Counted from the first letter of the stretch, positions 7,755-16,703 are shown. The stretch is 64,000 nucleotides of DNA from Gemmobacter sp. (GCF_034676705.1 NZ_JAUCBS010000013.1:756501-820500), one strand, 5' to 3'. Notes: generated by a model from the letters alone, not told the origin. Numbers and translations are program-made.

Positions 7755-7769
7755 TTAGGGGGTTCTTAG
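7755..7769 (+). promoter_or_regulatory. CtrA-like box upstream of flagellin
   Basis: TTAG-GGGGTTC-TTAG, two half-sites with the 7-base spacing of the CtrA consensus TTAA-N7-TTAA, each with one mismatch. It lies about 140 bases before the flagellin start in an otherwise GC-rich gap. Confidence 0.4.
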
Positions 7770-7907
7770 CGTTTGGGGTGCCGAATGGCCCTGCATCCCA
7801 TGACGGGGTGGCGCGGCGGATGATGCCGCAGGGACAGAACGCCACGGCCGCCACCGCAAGTGGCAACATCCGGTGCAAAGCGCCGGTTCCATTCAGGAAA
7901 GATCAAG

Positions 7908-9188
7908 ATGTCGTCGATTCTCACGAACAACAGCGCCATGGTTGCCCTTCAGACGCTGAAGGGGATCAACTCGAACCTCGAAAAGACCCAGCAGGAAATC
8001 TCGACGGGCAAATCGGTCGCCAATGCGCGCGACAATGCCGCGGTCTGGGCGATTTCCAAGGTGATGGAATCCGATGCCAGCGCCTTTGACAGCATTTCCA
8101 GCAGCCTCAACCTGGGTTCCTCCACCGTCTCGGTGGCCCGCAGTGCCTCGGAACAGGTGACGGAACTTCTGTCCGAGGTGAAGGACAAGATCGTGGCCTC
8201 GCAAGAGGAAAACGTCGATCGGGCGAAAATCCAGGACGATATCGTCGTCCTGCGCGATCAGATCAGCTCGATCGTCGGTGCGGCGCAGTTCAACGGCATG
8301 AACCTGCTGTCGAACCGCCAGGGCGGTGCCACCGTGGCGCAGATCGTTGGCAATACCGGCGCCGGCAAGGGGATCAAGGGATCGAGCGAGATGTCGGTCC
8401 TGTCGTCGCTCGACCGGTCGTCCACCGGCAGCGTCAAGGCGTCCAGCATCGTGGCCAGCAAGGGTGATCTGGGCACCCAGGCGCTGACCTGGGGCGCCGG
8501 AACCGACCTGGCCGCAACCGCGATTACCGGCGCCGGTGCCATCGCTGCGGGGGCTTCGGCCACGCTGACCGTGGCAGGGGATACCGCGACGGTTGCGCGG
8601 GGCGGCAATGCGGTTCTGGCCGGCGACGGCTACAGCGTCTCGGGCCTGACCGGCATCAGCGCGAATATCCGCTATGTTGCGCGCGATGGCGATACCCAGG
8701 CCGATATCGCCAAGGGTCTTGTCGCCCGCATCAACTATGAGGCCGAAAAGGCCGGCGTCAAGATCACCGCGGAAATGGACGGGACTGCCGGCGTCAAGAT
8801 CACCAACGGCACCACCGCCGGCATCACCACCACGACGGCGGTGTCGACGGCTGGCACGGCCGCAGGTGGTCTGGCGCTGCTGGGTGAAATCGATGTCACC
8901 ACGACCGAGGGTGGCAACGCCGCGCTTGCCGCCATCGAGGGGCTGACCCAGACGGCGATCAAGGCAGCCTCGGAATTCGGTGCTGCCGAAAAGCGGATCG
9001 ACATCCAGAACGAGTTTGTCGGCAACCTGGTCGACTCGCTCAAATCCGGCATCGGCTCGCTGGTGGATGCTGACATGGAGGAGGCCTCGGCCAGGCTCCA
9101 GGCGCTGCAGGTGCAGCAGCAGCTGGGCGTGCAGGCGCTGTCCATCGCCAACCAGGCACCGCAGAGCATCCTGTCGCTGTTCCGCTAA
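7908..9188 (+). CDS. fliC: Flagellin
   Basis: A 426-residue filament subunit. The N-terminal D0/D1 region (SSILTNNSAMVALQTL, then STGKSVANARDNAAVW) and the C-terminal coiled coil ending LGVQALSIANQAPQSILSLF are standard for alphaproteobacterial flagellins; the middle, about 165-330, is a variable Ala/Thr/Gly-rich surface region. ATG at 7908 follows AGGAAAG; the frame extends 16 codons upstream without a site. FlaF and FlbT, which act on flagellin synthesis, follow immediately. Secreted by the flagellar export system; no signal peptide. Confidence 0.96.
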   Translation: MSSILTNNSAMVALQTLKGINSNLEKTQQEISTGKSVANARDNAAVWAISKVMESDASAFDSISSSLNLGSSTVSVARSASEQVTELLSEVKDKIVASQEENVDRAKIQDDIVVLRDQISSIVGAAQFNGMNLLSNRQGGATVAQIVGNTGAGKGIKGSSEMSVLSSLDRSSTGSVKASSIVASKGDLGTQALTWGAGTDLAATAITGAGAIAAGASATLTVAGDTATVARGGNAVLAGDGYSVSGLTGISANIRYVARDGDTQADIAKGLVARINYEAEKAGVKITAEMDGTAGVKITNGTTAGITTTTAVSTAGTAAGGLALLGEIDVTTTEGGNAALAAIEGLTQTAIKAASEFGAAEKRIDIQNEFVGNLVDSLKSGIGSLVDADMEEASARLQALQVQQQLGVQALSIANQAPQSILSLFR

Positions 9189-9195
9189 TGCCATC

Positions 9196-9227
9196 ACCGG
9201 GGCGCGCAAGCCCGCGCGCCCCGGTGC
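9196..9227 (+). other. Stem-loop after the flagellin gene
   Basis: A perfect 12-bp stem (CACCGGGGCGCG 9196-9207, CGCGCCCCGGTG 9216-9227) without a T-run separates fliC from flaF. It probably stabilises the flagellin mRNA or reduces readthrough, giving excess flagellin over its regulators. Confidence 0.6.
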
Positions 9228-9259
9228 CATGACGCGCCGCAGCACCGGAAGGTTCCGCC

Positions 9260-9640
9260 ATGACCATGATGAATATCGCCCGCACCGCCTATGGCCAGCC
9301 GCAGGCGCCCCTGCGCTCGCCCCGCAGCCTGGAATACGATCTGCTTGCCCGCGTGACGCAGCGTCTGCGCAGCGGGTGGGAAGCGCGCAAGACCGACTTT
9401 CCCGCCCTTGCCGCCGCCCTTGCCGACAACCGGCAGGTCTGGTCCACGCTGGCGCTGGATGTTGCCAATGCCGGCAACGGTCTGCCTGCACCGCTGCGGG
9501 CGCAGCTGTTCTACCTGTATCAGTTCACCGATCAGCACAGCCGCAAGGTGCTGGCCGGCACCGCCAGCGTCGAGGTTCTGGTCGATATCAACATGGCCGT
9601 GATGCGCGGCCTGCGCGGTGATACCGGGGGCGTGCTATGA
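9260..9640 (+). CDS. flaF: Flagellin biosynthesis regulator FlaF
   Basis: A 126-residue FlaF protein with the family core RSLEYDLLARVTQRL, then NRQVWSTLALDVAN and LFYLYQFTDQHS. In Caulobacter FlaF is needed for flagellin synthesis and secretion and opposes FlbT. The start follows GGAAGG. Its stop overlaps flbT by 4 bases, so the pair is coupled. Cytoplasmic. Confidence 0.94.
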   Translation: MTMMNIARTAYGQPQAPLRSPRSLEYDLLARVTQRLRSGWEARKTDFPALAAALADNRQVWSTLALDVANAGNGLPAPLRAQLFYLYQFTDQHSRKVLAGTASVEVLVDINMAVMRGLRGDTGGVL

Positions 9641-10041
9641 GCGGGCTTGTCCTGAAACTCGGCCCGCGCGAACGGGTGCTGATCAATGGCGCGGTGATCG
9701 AGAATTGCGACCGGCGGTCCAAGCTGGCGATCATGACCCCCAATGCGCATATCCTGCGGCTGCGCGATGCGATCCATCCCGAACAGGTCACCACCCCGGT
9801 GCGCCGGGTGTGCTACATTGCCCAGCTGGTCCTGTCGGGCGATGCCGAGGCGGGGGATGCCCGTCTGCAACTGTTGCGCGGGATCGAACAGCTGAGCCAG
9901 GTGCTGACCGACCATGACAGCCGGGCGCTGCTGGCGCAGGCCTCGCAAAGCGTGGTCGAGGGGCAGCATTACCAGGCGCTCAAGGCCCTGCGCAGCTTGC
10001 TGCCCCGAGAGGAGCGGCTGTTCGCCGCCGCCCGGGCATGA
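9637..10041 (+). CDS. flbT: Flagellin mRNA regulator FlbT
   Basis: A 134-residue FlbT protein: LVLKLGPRERVLINGAVIEN and the region RRVCYIAQLVLSGD are typical. In Caulobacter FlbT associates with the flagellin 5' untranslated region and promotes its decay until the hook is finished. It is coupled by ATGA-type overlaps to flaF upstream and to the DUF1217 gene downstream, which places all three under one control. Confidence 0.94.
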   Translation: MSGLVLKLGPRERVLINGAVIENCDRRSKLAIMTPNAHILRLRDAIHPEQVTTPVRRVCYIAQLVLSGDAEAGDARLQLLRGIEQLSQVLTDHDSRALLAQASQSVVEGQHYQALKALRSLLPREERLFAAARA

Positions 10042-10847
10042 GCTTTGTTCCCGCCATCGGCCTTGGCGGCTATGGCGGCTGGGCCGTGCTGAAACGGACA
10101 GAGGCCGCACAGAAGGCGGCCTTTGCCAACCAGTCCAGCGTCAAACGGGACGAGGCGTATTTTCGCGAAAAGATCGGCCAGGTGACCACGGCCGAACAGC
10201 TGGTCAGCGACCGGCGCCTGCTGAACGTGGCGCTGGGCGCCTTCGGGCTGGAGGCGGATGTGAACAACCGCTACTTCATCCGCAAGGTGCTGGAGGATGG
10301 CACGCTGGCCGAAGGGGCGCTGGCGCTGAAACTGTCCGATACGCGCTACCGCGAGTTTTCCGCCGCCTTCGGATTTGACCTGTCGGTGCCCCGGACCAAG
10401 CTGTCGGATTTTGCCGACAAGATCCTGACGCAATGGAAGGATCGCCAGTTCGAGGTTGCGGTGGGCCAGGTCGATGACAGCCTGCGCCTGTCGATGAATG
10501 CCGAACGCGAATTGGCCAAGCTGGCCGGGTCCACCATGGGGGGCGAGGCGAAATGGTACAGTGTCATGGGTCAGGCCCCGCTGCGCGAGGTGTTCGAAAC
10601 CGCCTTCGGCCTGCCAGGTGCCTTCGGCACGCTGGACATCGACGTGCAAAAAGCCATGCTGAAGCAAAAAGCCAAGGCTGCCTTTGGCGATGACAGCGTG
10701 GCGCAATTCGCCGATCCTGACCGCATGGCGCAACTGGTGAAGCGTTACTTGCTGCGCGACCAGGTGGCGTCGATGGGAACCGGCATGGGCGCCAGTTCGG
10801 TTGCGCTGACGCTGGTCAGCCAGACGGCGCTTGCCATGCGCGGCTAA
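10038..10847 (+). CDS. DUF1217 flagellar-cluster protein
   Basis: A 269-residue protein of the DUF1217 family, found in alphaproteobacterial flagellar clusters. It has repeated motifs of the type YFREKIGQV...LVSDRRLLNVALGAFGL and a helical composition, no signal peptide and no transmembrane segment. Its function is unknown. The start overlaps the flbT stop and the stop overlaps the convergent fliI stop by 4 bases. Secretion by the flagellar exporter is possible but not shown. Confidence 0.85.
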   Translation: MSFVPAIGLGGYGGWAVLKRTEAAQKAAFANQSSVKRDEAYFREKIGQVTTAEQLVSDRRLLNVALGAFGLEADVNNRYFIRKVLEDGTLAEGALALKLSDTRYREFSAAFGFDLSVPRTKLSDFADKILTQWKDRQFEVAVGQVDDSLRLSMNAERELAKLAGSTMGGEAKWYSVMGQAPLREVFETAFGLPGAFGTLDIDVQKAMLKQKAKAAFGDDSVAQFADPDRMAQLVKRYLLRDQVASMGTGMGASSVALTLVSQTALAMRG

Positions 10848-12163
10848 CCCCCGCGCGGCAGGCAGGCGGCCAGCTGGCGAAAGCTGGCGCGCGTATCCTC
10901 TGGCTCGTCTTTCGACAGAAAGGCGTCCAGACCGGGCCAGGCCTTGATCGCGGCATCGACCAGCGGGTCGCTGCCAGCGGCATAAAGGCCGGCTTGCACC
11001 ATCATCTCGGCCCGGTCCCAGGCGCCCAGCAGCTGGCGCGCGCGGGTGATCAGGGCGTTTTCCTCGGGGCTGGCCGCATCGGGCAGGCTGCGCGAGACCG
11101 ATCGCAGCAGGTCCACCGCCGGAAAGCGGCCACGTTCGGCGATCTTGCGGTCCAGCACGACATGGCCATCCAGCGTGCCGCGCAGAATGTCGGCAACGGG
11201 TTCATCCATGTCCGATCCGGGCACCAGCACGGAAAACACCGCCGTAATGTCGCCCGCCCCCTCCGGCCCCGGACCGGCCCGTTCGGCCAGCGACATGATG
11301 GCATGCGACACCGATGGGGGATAGCCGCGCAGGCTGGCCCCTTCGCCGGCCGCAAGGGCGATTTCGCGGTGCGCCTCGGCAAAGCGGGTCACCGAATCGG
11401 CCAGCAGCAGCACATGCAGGCCCTGATCGCGGAAATGTTCGGCCACCGCCAGCGCGGCCCAGGCACAGCGCCGCCGGATCAGCGGGGCCTGGTCGGATGT
11501 GGCGGCCACCACGATGCTGCGCGCCATGCCGGCCGGCCCCAGCACCTGTTCGGTAAAGGCCCGCAACTCTCGTCCGCGTTCGCCGATCAGCGCGATGACC
11601 ACGACATCGGCCTGCACGCCCTGCGCGAATTTCGCCAGCAGGCTGGATTTGCCCACCCCTGACCCGGCAAACAGCCCGATCCGCTGCCCTCGCACCAGCG
11701 GCAACAGCGTGTTGAACGCCCGCAATCCGGTTTCCAGCCGCCCGCCCAGCACCCGCCGGCTGGCCGCCGGGGGGGCCTGCGCACGCAGGGGCCGCGCCAC
11801 AGGCCCGCGAAACAGCGGCTGGCCGTCCAGCGGTTGCCCGAACGGGTCGATCACCCGGCCGATCCAGCTGTCGTCCGGCGCGATTTCAGATGGCCCGGCC
11901 AGCAGCACCGCATCGCCAATGCCCAGGCCCTCGGTCCCGCCATCGGCCAGCACCGTCACGCGGTCGCGCGACAGGGCCAGCACCTCTCCGCCGATCGGGC
12001 CGGCGCGGCCGAGGATCTCGACCCGGTCGGACAGGGCGGTGTCCCGGGCCAGGCCCGTCACCTCCATCACACCGCGCGACAGGGCGGCGATGCGCCCGAC
12101 CCGCCGCGCCACGCGCACCTCGGCCACTGCGGCCCGCAGGCCATCGAACACCGTTCTGGTCAT
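10844..12163 (-). CDS. fliI: Flagellar export ATPase FliI
   Basis: A 439-residue ATPase of the F1-beta/type III family that energises flagellar export on the cytoplasmic side of the basal body. Walker A is AGSGVGKSSLLAKF and Walker B ends LLLADSVTRFAEA; FIIH- and FliJ-binding regions are not resolvable by eye. ATG at 12163 (MTRTVF) has AAGGAG upstream and gives the normal length; a frame extension to 12208 would enter the divergent promoter region shared with flgB. Confidence 0.95.
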   Translation of the reverse strand: MTRTVFDGLRAAVAEVRVARRVGRIAALSRGVMEVTGLARDTALSDRVEILGRAGPIGGEVLALSRDRVTVLADGGTEGLGIGDAVLLAGPSEIAPDDSWIGRVIDPFGQPLDGQPLFRGPVARPLRAQAPPAASRRVLGGRLETGLRAFNTLLPLVRGQRIGLFAGSGVGKSSLLAKFAQGVQADVVVIALIGERGRELRAFTEQVLGPAGMARSIVVAATSDQAPLIRRRCAWAALAVAEHFRDQGLHVLLLADSVTRFAEAHREIALAAGEGASLRGYPPSVSHAIMSLAERAGPGPEGAGDITAVFSVLVPGSDMDEPVADILRGTLDGHVVLDRKIAERGRFPAVDLLRSVSRSLPDAASPEENALITRARQLLGAWDRAEMMVQAGLYAAGSDPLVDAAIKAWPGLDAFLSKDEPEDTRASFRQLAACLPRGG

Positions 12164-12210
12164 TCCTGCAATCTCCTTGCCGGTCCTTACCGTTTCTAAA
12201 GGAATCACCC

Positions 12211-12225
12211 TTAAGCCTTGGTGAA
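12211..12225 (+). promoter_or_regulatory. CtrA-like box between fliI and flgB
   Basis: TTAA-GCCTTGG-TGAA, one exact half-site and one with a single mismatch at the 7-base CtrA spacing. It lies 22-36 bases before the flgB start and in the leader of divergent fliI. Confidence 0.4.
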
Positions 12226-12246
12226 GCAGAGCCAGGGAGAATCCCG

Positions 12247-12627
12247 ATGTTCACCAACAAGGTCGAAGTGCTGACGATGGCGCGGGCGATGGCCGCCCAT
12301 GCCGCGGCCCGGCAGGGCGTGATCGCCGCCAATGTCGCCAATGCCGATACGCCGGGCTACCGCGCCCGGGATCTGGCCAGTTTCGCCGATGTCTGGGCCG
12401 GGCCGGGCACCGCCTTGCGGGTCACGCGCGCAGGCCATCTGGGCGGGGTCGGGCAGGCCGGCGTGCCGCAGCTGCCCGACCGCCTGCATGCCAGCCCCAA
12501 TGGCAACGCCGTCTCGCTGGAGGCCGAGATGGTCAAGGGGGCCGAGACGCGGCAGGCGCATGACATGGCGTTGGCGATCTACCGCAGCCTTTCGGGGAAC
12601 ATTCGCGCAACCCTGGGACGGAGGTAA
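12247..12627 (+). CDS. flgB: Flagellar proximal rod protein FlgB
   Basis: A 126-residue proximal rod subunit with the rod-family motif AANVANADTPGYRARDL near residues 26-42. It is exported by the flagellar system and assembles on the MS ring with FliE. ATG at 12247 follows AGGGAGA; the much longer frame in the sequence runs antisense through fliI and is not used. It leads the operon flgB-flgC-fliE-fliQ-flgF-flgG-flgA-flgH-fliL-like. Confidence 0.95.
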   Translation: MFTNKVEVLTMARAMAAHAAARQGVIAANVANADTPGYRARDLASFADVWAGPGTALRVTRAGHLGGVGQAGVPQLPDRLHASPNGNAVSLEAEMVKGAETRQAHDMALAIYRSLSGNIRATLGRR

Positions 12628-12630
12628 GCC

Positions 12631-13008
12631 ATGGCCGATCTGTTGAACAGCTTGTCGCTGTCTGCCTCGGGGATGGAGGCGCAGGCAAGGCGCCTGCGGC
12701 ACACGACCGAAAACATCGCCAATGCCGATACCCCCGGCTACCGCCGCAAGACCACCGATTTCCGCACCGCGCTGGATGGCACCGTGGTGCCCGGGCCGGT
12801 GCGGCTTGACCCGTCGGATCTCGAACGGATCCACGACCCCGGCCATCCCCTGGCCGATGCAACCGGCCACCATGACGGATCGAACGTCGACATGGTGGTC
12901 GAAATCGCCGACGCGCGCGAAGCGCAGCGATCGTACGAGGCGAACCTCAGGATGTTCGATCAGACCCGGCAGATGACGCAGGGCCTGATCGACCTTCTGC
13001 GCCGTTGA
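12631..13008 (+). CDS. flgC: Flagellar proximal rod protein FlgC
   Basis: A 125-residue rod protein: SLSASGMEAQARRL, then ENIANADTPGYRR, and a C-terminal helix AQRSYEANLRMFDQTRQM typical of FlgC. It follows flgB with a three-base gap and has GGAGG immediately before its start. Exported rod subunit. Confidence 0.95.
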   Translation: MADLLNSLSLSASGMEAQARRLRHTTENIANADTPGYRRKTTDFRTALDGTVVPGPVRLDPSDLERIHDPGHPLADATGHHDGSNVDMVVEIADAREAQRSYEANLRMFDQTRQMTQGLIDLLRR

Positions 13009-13029
13009 CCCCAGAACAGGAGATCCAGA

Positions 13030-13308
13030 ATGGATATCACCTCGGGCCTTGCCGCCAGCGCCTATGCCCGCGCCCGGCCGGCCACCCAACCCGAACCCGG
13101 GACGGCCAGCCTGGCCGGCCTTGCGCAGGAATTCACCGATGTGCTGAACGCGGGCGAGGAAACCGCCAAGGCCACGATGACCGGCCGGGCCGATCCGCAT
13201 GCCCTGGTGCAGGCGTTGTCGGCCACCGAACTGGCCGTCGAAACCGCCGTGACGCTGCGCGACAAGGTGGTCGAGGCCTATCAGGAAATCCTGCGGATGC
13301 CGGTCTGA
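13030..13308 (+). CDS. fliE: Hook-basal body complex protein FliE
   Basis: A 92-residue FliE, the adapter between the MS ring and the rod and an early export substrate. The C-terminal ALSATELAVETAVTLRDKVVEAYQEILRM is distributed as the family pattern, with short segments visible throughout. AGGAG lies upstream. Its stop shares bases with the fliQ start (TGATG). Confidence 0.93.
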   Translation: MDITSGLAASAYARARPATQPEPGTASLAGLAQEFTDVLNAGEETAKATMTGRADPHALVQALSATELAVETAVTLRDKVVEAYQEILRMPV

Positions 13309-13577
13309 TGCTGTCCGAGGCGGTCATCTACGATGTCCTGCGCCAGGCGCTGTGGGCCGCCGTCGCCATGTCGGCCCCGCTGCTGGTGGTGGCGCTGGTT
13401 GCGGGGCTGGTCATCGGCCTGTTCCAGGCCCTGACCTCGGTCCAGGAAATGACGCTGACTTTCGTGCCCAAGGTGGGGGCGATGCTGGTGGTCTTCTGGG
13501 CCTCGATGAGCTTCATGACCGCCACCCTGACCGATTTCTTTACCAACCGCATCATTCCCCTGATTGCCGGAGGCTGA
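13308..13577 (+). CDS. fliQ: Flagellar export apparatus protein FliQ
   Basis: An 89-residue inner-membrane protein with two hydrophobic helices (about 16-38 and 50-75) and the FliQ signature AGLVIGLFQALTSVQEMTL. With FliP and FliR it forms the export gate. The start overlaps the end of fliE; the upstream part of the reading frame in this phase is out-of-frame shadow of fliE. Confidence 0.94.
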   Translation: MLSEAVIYDVLRQALWAAVAMSAPLLVVALVAGLVIGLFQALTSVQEMTLTFVPKVGAMLVVFWASMSFMTATLTDFFTNRIIPLIAGG

Positions 13578-13580
13578 GAC

Positions 13581-14294
13581 ATGGACAATGCGATCTACGC
13601 CGCCCTGACCCGCCAGTCGGGCCTGATGCGCGAAATGCAGGTGGTGGCGAACAACCTGGCCAACATGGCGACCACCGGCTTTCGCCGCGAAGGTGTGGTG
13701 TTTTCGGAATATGTCAAATCGCTGGACGGGGCGCCGTCGCTGTCGATGGCGCGCGCCTCGGCCCGGGCGATCGACCTGTCGCCGGGCGATCTGACGCAAA
13801 CGGGCGGCACCTATGATTTTGCCATCCAGGGCGAGGGATTCTTTCTGATCGAGACGCCCGAGGGCGAGCGGTTGTCGCGTGCCGGGCATTTCACCCCGGG
13901 GCCGGAAGGCGAGCTGTTGAACCCCGATGGTTTCCGCCTGCTGGATCAGGGCGGGGCGCCGGTGGTGGTGCCGCCGGGGACGCGCAGCGTGATGCTGGCG
14001 CGCGATGGCACGCTGTCGGCCGATGGCCTGCCGGTGGCGCGCATCGGCCTGTGGCAACCGGCCGACCCCACCAGCCTGCGCCATGTCGCCGGCACCCTGT
14101 TCAGCGCCGATGCCCCCGAACCGATGGAAGACGGCGGGACCATCCTGCAAGGCCATCTGGAAGGCGCCAACACCGACCCGATCACCGAAGTTGCCCGCAT
14201 GATCGAGGTGCAGCGCGCGTATGAGATGGGCCAACAGCTGCTCGACCGCGAGGATCAGCGGATTCGCAATGTTCTTCAGACCCTTGGCCGATAG
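13581..14294 (+). CDS. flgF: Flagellar proximal rod protein FlgF
   Basis: A 237-residue rod protein. The N-terminal VANNLANMATTGFRRE and C-terminal EVARMIEVQRAYEMGQQLL mark the rod/hook superfamily; length and position before flgG identify FlgF. Three bases separate it from fliQ, with GGAGG upstream of the start. Confidence 0.94.
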   Translation: MDNAIYAALTRQSGLMREMQVVANNLANMATTGFRREGVVFSEYVKSLDGAPSLSMARASARAIDLSPGDLTQTGGTYDFAIQGEGFFLIETPEGERLSRAGHFTPGPEGELLNPDGFRLLDQGGAPVVVPPGTRSVMLARDGTLSADGLPVARIGLWQPADPTSLRHVAGTLFSADAPEPMEDGGTILQGHLEGANTDPITEVARMIEVQRAYEMGQQLLDREDQRIRNVLQTLGR

Positions 14295-14303
14295 GAAATT
14301 CCC

Positions 14304-15089
14304 ATGAAGGCACTTCAGATCGCCGCCAGCGGCATGGCGGCCCAGCAGATGCGGGTGGATGTGGTGTCCCACAATCTCGCCAACATGTCGACCACCGGCT
14401 ACAATGCCCGGCGCGCGGAATTCGCCGATCTGCATTATGTGCAGGCCGCGCGGCCCGGCACGGTCTCTGCGGAAAATGGCACCCTGCTGCCCACCGGCAT
14501 CCAGCTGGGCATGGGGGTGCGGGCCACCTCGGTCGCGCAGATCCTGGAACAGGGCACGCTGACCGCGACGGGCGGCGATCTCGACATCGCCATCGAAGGG
14601 CGCGGCTGGCTGGAGGTGACCTTGCCCTCGGGCCTTGCCGCCTATACCCGCGATGGCGGGCTGAAACGGTCTGCCGACGGGCAGATTGTCACCTCGGACG
14701 GGCATGCGGTGGCGCCAGGCATCACCATTCCGCCCGATGCCCGCAGCCTGTCGATCAACGCCGCCGGCGAGGTCTGGGCCTATTTTTCCGATCGTGTTGC
14801 CCCCGAACAGCTGGGCCAGTTCAACCTGGTGGGCTTTACCAACGAACGCGGCCTCGAGGCGATGGGGTCGAACCTCTATCTGGAAACCGCCGCCTCGGGC
14901 CCGCCCGAGGCGGCGACGCCGGGCGAGGATGGCCTGGGAACCCTGCGGCAGGGCTATCTGGAGGAAAGCTCGGTCGATGCGGTGCGCGAGGTGACGGAAT
15001 TGATCAAGGCGCAGCGCGGCTATGAACTGAATGCCAAGGTGATCACGGCGGCCGACCAGATGCTGGGCGCCACCACGCAGGTGCGTTGA
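14304..15089 (+). CDS. flgG: Flagellar distal rod protein FlgG
   Basis: A 261-residue distal rod protein. Diagnostic segments are AASGMAAQQMRVDVVSHNLANM at the N-terminus, read in pieces, GMGVRATSV in the middle and TELIKAQRGYELNAKVI at the C-terminus. It lies directly after flgF, and its stop overlaps the start of flgA. Confidence 0.96.
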   Translation: MKALQIAASGMAAQQMRVDVVSHNLANMSTTGYNARRAEFADLHYVQAARPGTVSAENGTLLPTGIQLGMGVRATSVAQILEQGTLTATGGDLDIAIEGRGWLEVTLPSGLAAYTRDGGLKRSADGQIVTSDGHAVAPGITIPPDARSLSINAAGEVWAYFSDRVAPEQLGQFNLVGFTNERGLEAMGSNLYLETAASGPPEAATPGEDGLGTLRQGYLEESSVDAVREVTELIKAQRGYELNAKVITAADQMLGATTQVR

Positions 15090-15499
15090 TGCGCTGGTTG
15101 CTGCTGGTGCTGGCCGCCGCCCCGGCCCAGGCCGAAACCCTGGTCGCCGCCCGTACCGTGCGCGCGCAGACCGTGCTGTCGGCCGCGGATCTGGGCCTGA
15201 TCCGCGATACGCTGCCCGGCATGCTGGCCGATCCGGCCGAGGCCATCGGGCAAGAGGCACGGATCACCCTGTATGCCGGGCGGCCGATCCGCCCCACCGA
15301 CATTGGCCCCCCCGCGATTGTCGACCGCAACCAGATCGTGCCGCTGGCCTATCAGGCCGGCCCGCTGTCCATCGTGACCGAGGGGCGCGCCCTGATGCGG
15401 GGCGGGGTGGGCGACACGATCCGCGTGATGAACCTTGCCTCGCGGTCCACCATCAGCGGCCGGATCATGGCCGATGGCACCGTGACCGTCGCCCCCTGA
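15089..15499 (+). CDS. flgA: P-ring assembly chaperone FlgA
   Basis: About 136 residues with a signal peptide (LLLVLAAAPAQA) and a SAF-domain region (ARTVRAQTVLSAADL...GRPIRPTDI). FlgA is the periplasmic chaperone for the P-ring protein FlgI, whose gene is at 29516-30610. ATG at 15089 overlaps the flgG stop; TTG three bases earlier is a less likely start. Slightly short compared with enteric FlgA, as is usual in this group. Confidence 0.92.
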   Translation: MRWLLLVLAAAPAQAETLVAARTVRAQTVLSAADLGLIRDTLPGMLADPAEAIGQEARITLYAGRPIRPTDIGPPAIVDRNQIVPLAYQAGPLSIVTEGRALMRGGVGDTIRVMNLASRSTISGRIMADGTVTVAP

Positions 15500-15515
15500 C
15501 CCCCGGAGACCCGCC

Positions 15516-16235
15516 ATGCGCGCAACCCTGTTCCTGCTGATCCTGGCCACCGGCTGCGGCCGCCTGCACGAGGTGGGCCGCGCGCCCGGCTTCAGCCCGC
15601 TGGAGGGCAGCACCCAGCATTATGCCATGTACGCGGCCCCCTTTCCCGAAAACGCCGATACCGCGGGCCCGTCGGATGCCGCCTCGCTCTGGACCTCGAC
15701 CCGCGCCTCGCTGTTCGGCGACCGGCGCGCCGCCCGGCGCGGCGATATCCTGACCGTGGTGATCGAGATCGACGACGAGGCGGAAATTTCCAATGCCACC
15801 GACCGTTCGCGCAGCAGCGACAGTTCCATGGGCATCCCGCAGCTGTTCGGTATTCCCCAGCGGCTGGACCGCAAGCTGCCCGAAGGCGCCAGCATGGAGG
15901 ACGCGGTGCGCACGCAAAGCGCCTCGACCTTTGCGGGCGACGGTTCGGTTGCGCGGCGCGAAAAGCTGGCGCTGCGGGTGGCGGCGACCGTGGTCGAGGA
16001 ACTGCCGAATGGCGTGCTGCGCATCGAAGGGCAGCAGGAGGTGCGGGTGAACTTCGAACTGCGCGAGCTGGTGGTGGCCGGCTATGTCCGGCCTGGCGAC
16101 ATCTCGCGCCAGAACGAGATCACCTATGACAAGATCGCCGGCGCACGGATTTCCTATGGCGGGCGTGGACAGATCAGCGATGTGCAGCAGCCGCGCTGGG
16201 GCCAGCAGATTGCCGACCATGTGCTGCCGTTCTGA
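15516..16235 (+). CDS. flgH: Flagellar L-ring lipoprotein FlgH
   Basis: A 239-residue outer-membrane L-ring subunit. The lipobox LILATGC places the lipidated cysteine at residue 14. The domain contains SLWTSTRASLFGDRRA, RRGDILTVVIEI and the C-terminal VRPGDISRQNEI, all family hallmarks. GGAG precedes the start. Confidence 0.95.
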   Translation: MRATLFLLILATGCGRLHEVGRAPGFSPLEGSTQHYAMYAAPFPENADTAGPSDAASLWTSTRASLFGDRRAARRGDILTVVIEIDDEAEISNATDRSRSSDSSMGIPQLFGIPQRLDRKLPEGASMEDAVRTQSASTFAGDGSVARREKLALRVAATVVEELPNGVLRIEGQQEVRVNFELRELVVAGYVRPGDISRQNEITYDKIAGARISYGGRGQISDVQQPRWGQQIADHVLPF

Positions 16236-16247
16236 AAGGGCCAAGGG

Positions 16248-16703
16248 ATGATCCGCAAGCTGTTGCCCGTGGTTCTGGTGCTGGTCGGCGGGGCGGCCGG
16301 CGGGGCCGCGGGGCTGATGATGCGCCCCGCGCCTGACCCGGTGCCTGCGGCCGCCGCACCGCCCGTCCCGGCGGTTCCGCCCGAATATGTCAAGCTTCCC
16401 AGCCAGTTCGTCGTTCCGGTGATGGAGGGGGGGCGCGTCGGCTCGCTGGTTGTCCTGACCCTCAGCCTTGAGGTGCCGGCCGGCGGAACCGATGCGGTTT
16501 TCGCGCGCGAGCCCAAGTTGCGCGACGAATTCCTGCGCGTGCTGTTCGATCATGCCAATGCCGGCGGCTTTCGCGGCACCTTTACCGAAGGCGGCACGCT
16601 GATCGCGCTGCGCCGCGCGCTGCTGGAGGCGGCGCGCAAGGTCATGGGGGCCGAGGGTGTGGGCGATGTTCTGATCACCGATATCGTGCGGCAGGACAGC
16701 TAG
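16248..16703 (+). CDS. FliL-family basal-body-associated protein, first copy
   Basis: A 151-residue protein with a single N-terminal membrane segment (about 5-24), an Ala/Pro linker and a periplasmic FliL domain (KLPSQFVVPV, LTLSLEV, DVLITDIV). A second, more canonical FliL is encoded at 25786-26262. FliL proteins surround stator units and support torque. Position at the end of the flgB-flgH operon suggests a basal-body role for this copy. Its end overlaps the convergent 16700 gene by 4 bases. Confidence 0.85.
   Translation: MIRKLLPVVLVLVGGAAGGAAGLMMRPAPDPVPAAAAPPVPAVPPEYVKLPSQFVVPVMEGGRVGSLVVLTLSLEVPAGGTDAVFAREPKLRDEFLRVLFDHANAGGFRGTFTEGGTLIALRRALLEAARKVMGAEGVGDVLITDIVRQDS

Noticed and set aside
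7774..7790. Possible sigma-54 promoter (GG-N10-GC) upstream of flagellin
   Set aside because: Only the dinucleotides fit; the rest of the -24/-12 consensus is absent.
13281..15260. 659-residue antisense frame over fliQ, flgF and flgG
   Set aside because: Shadow of conserved rod genes.
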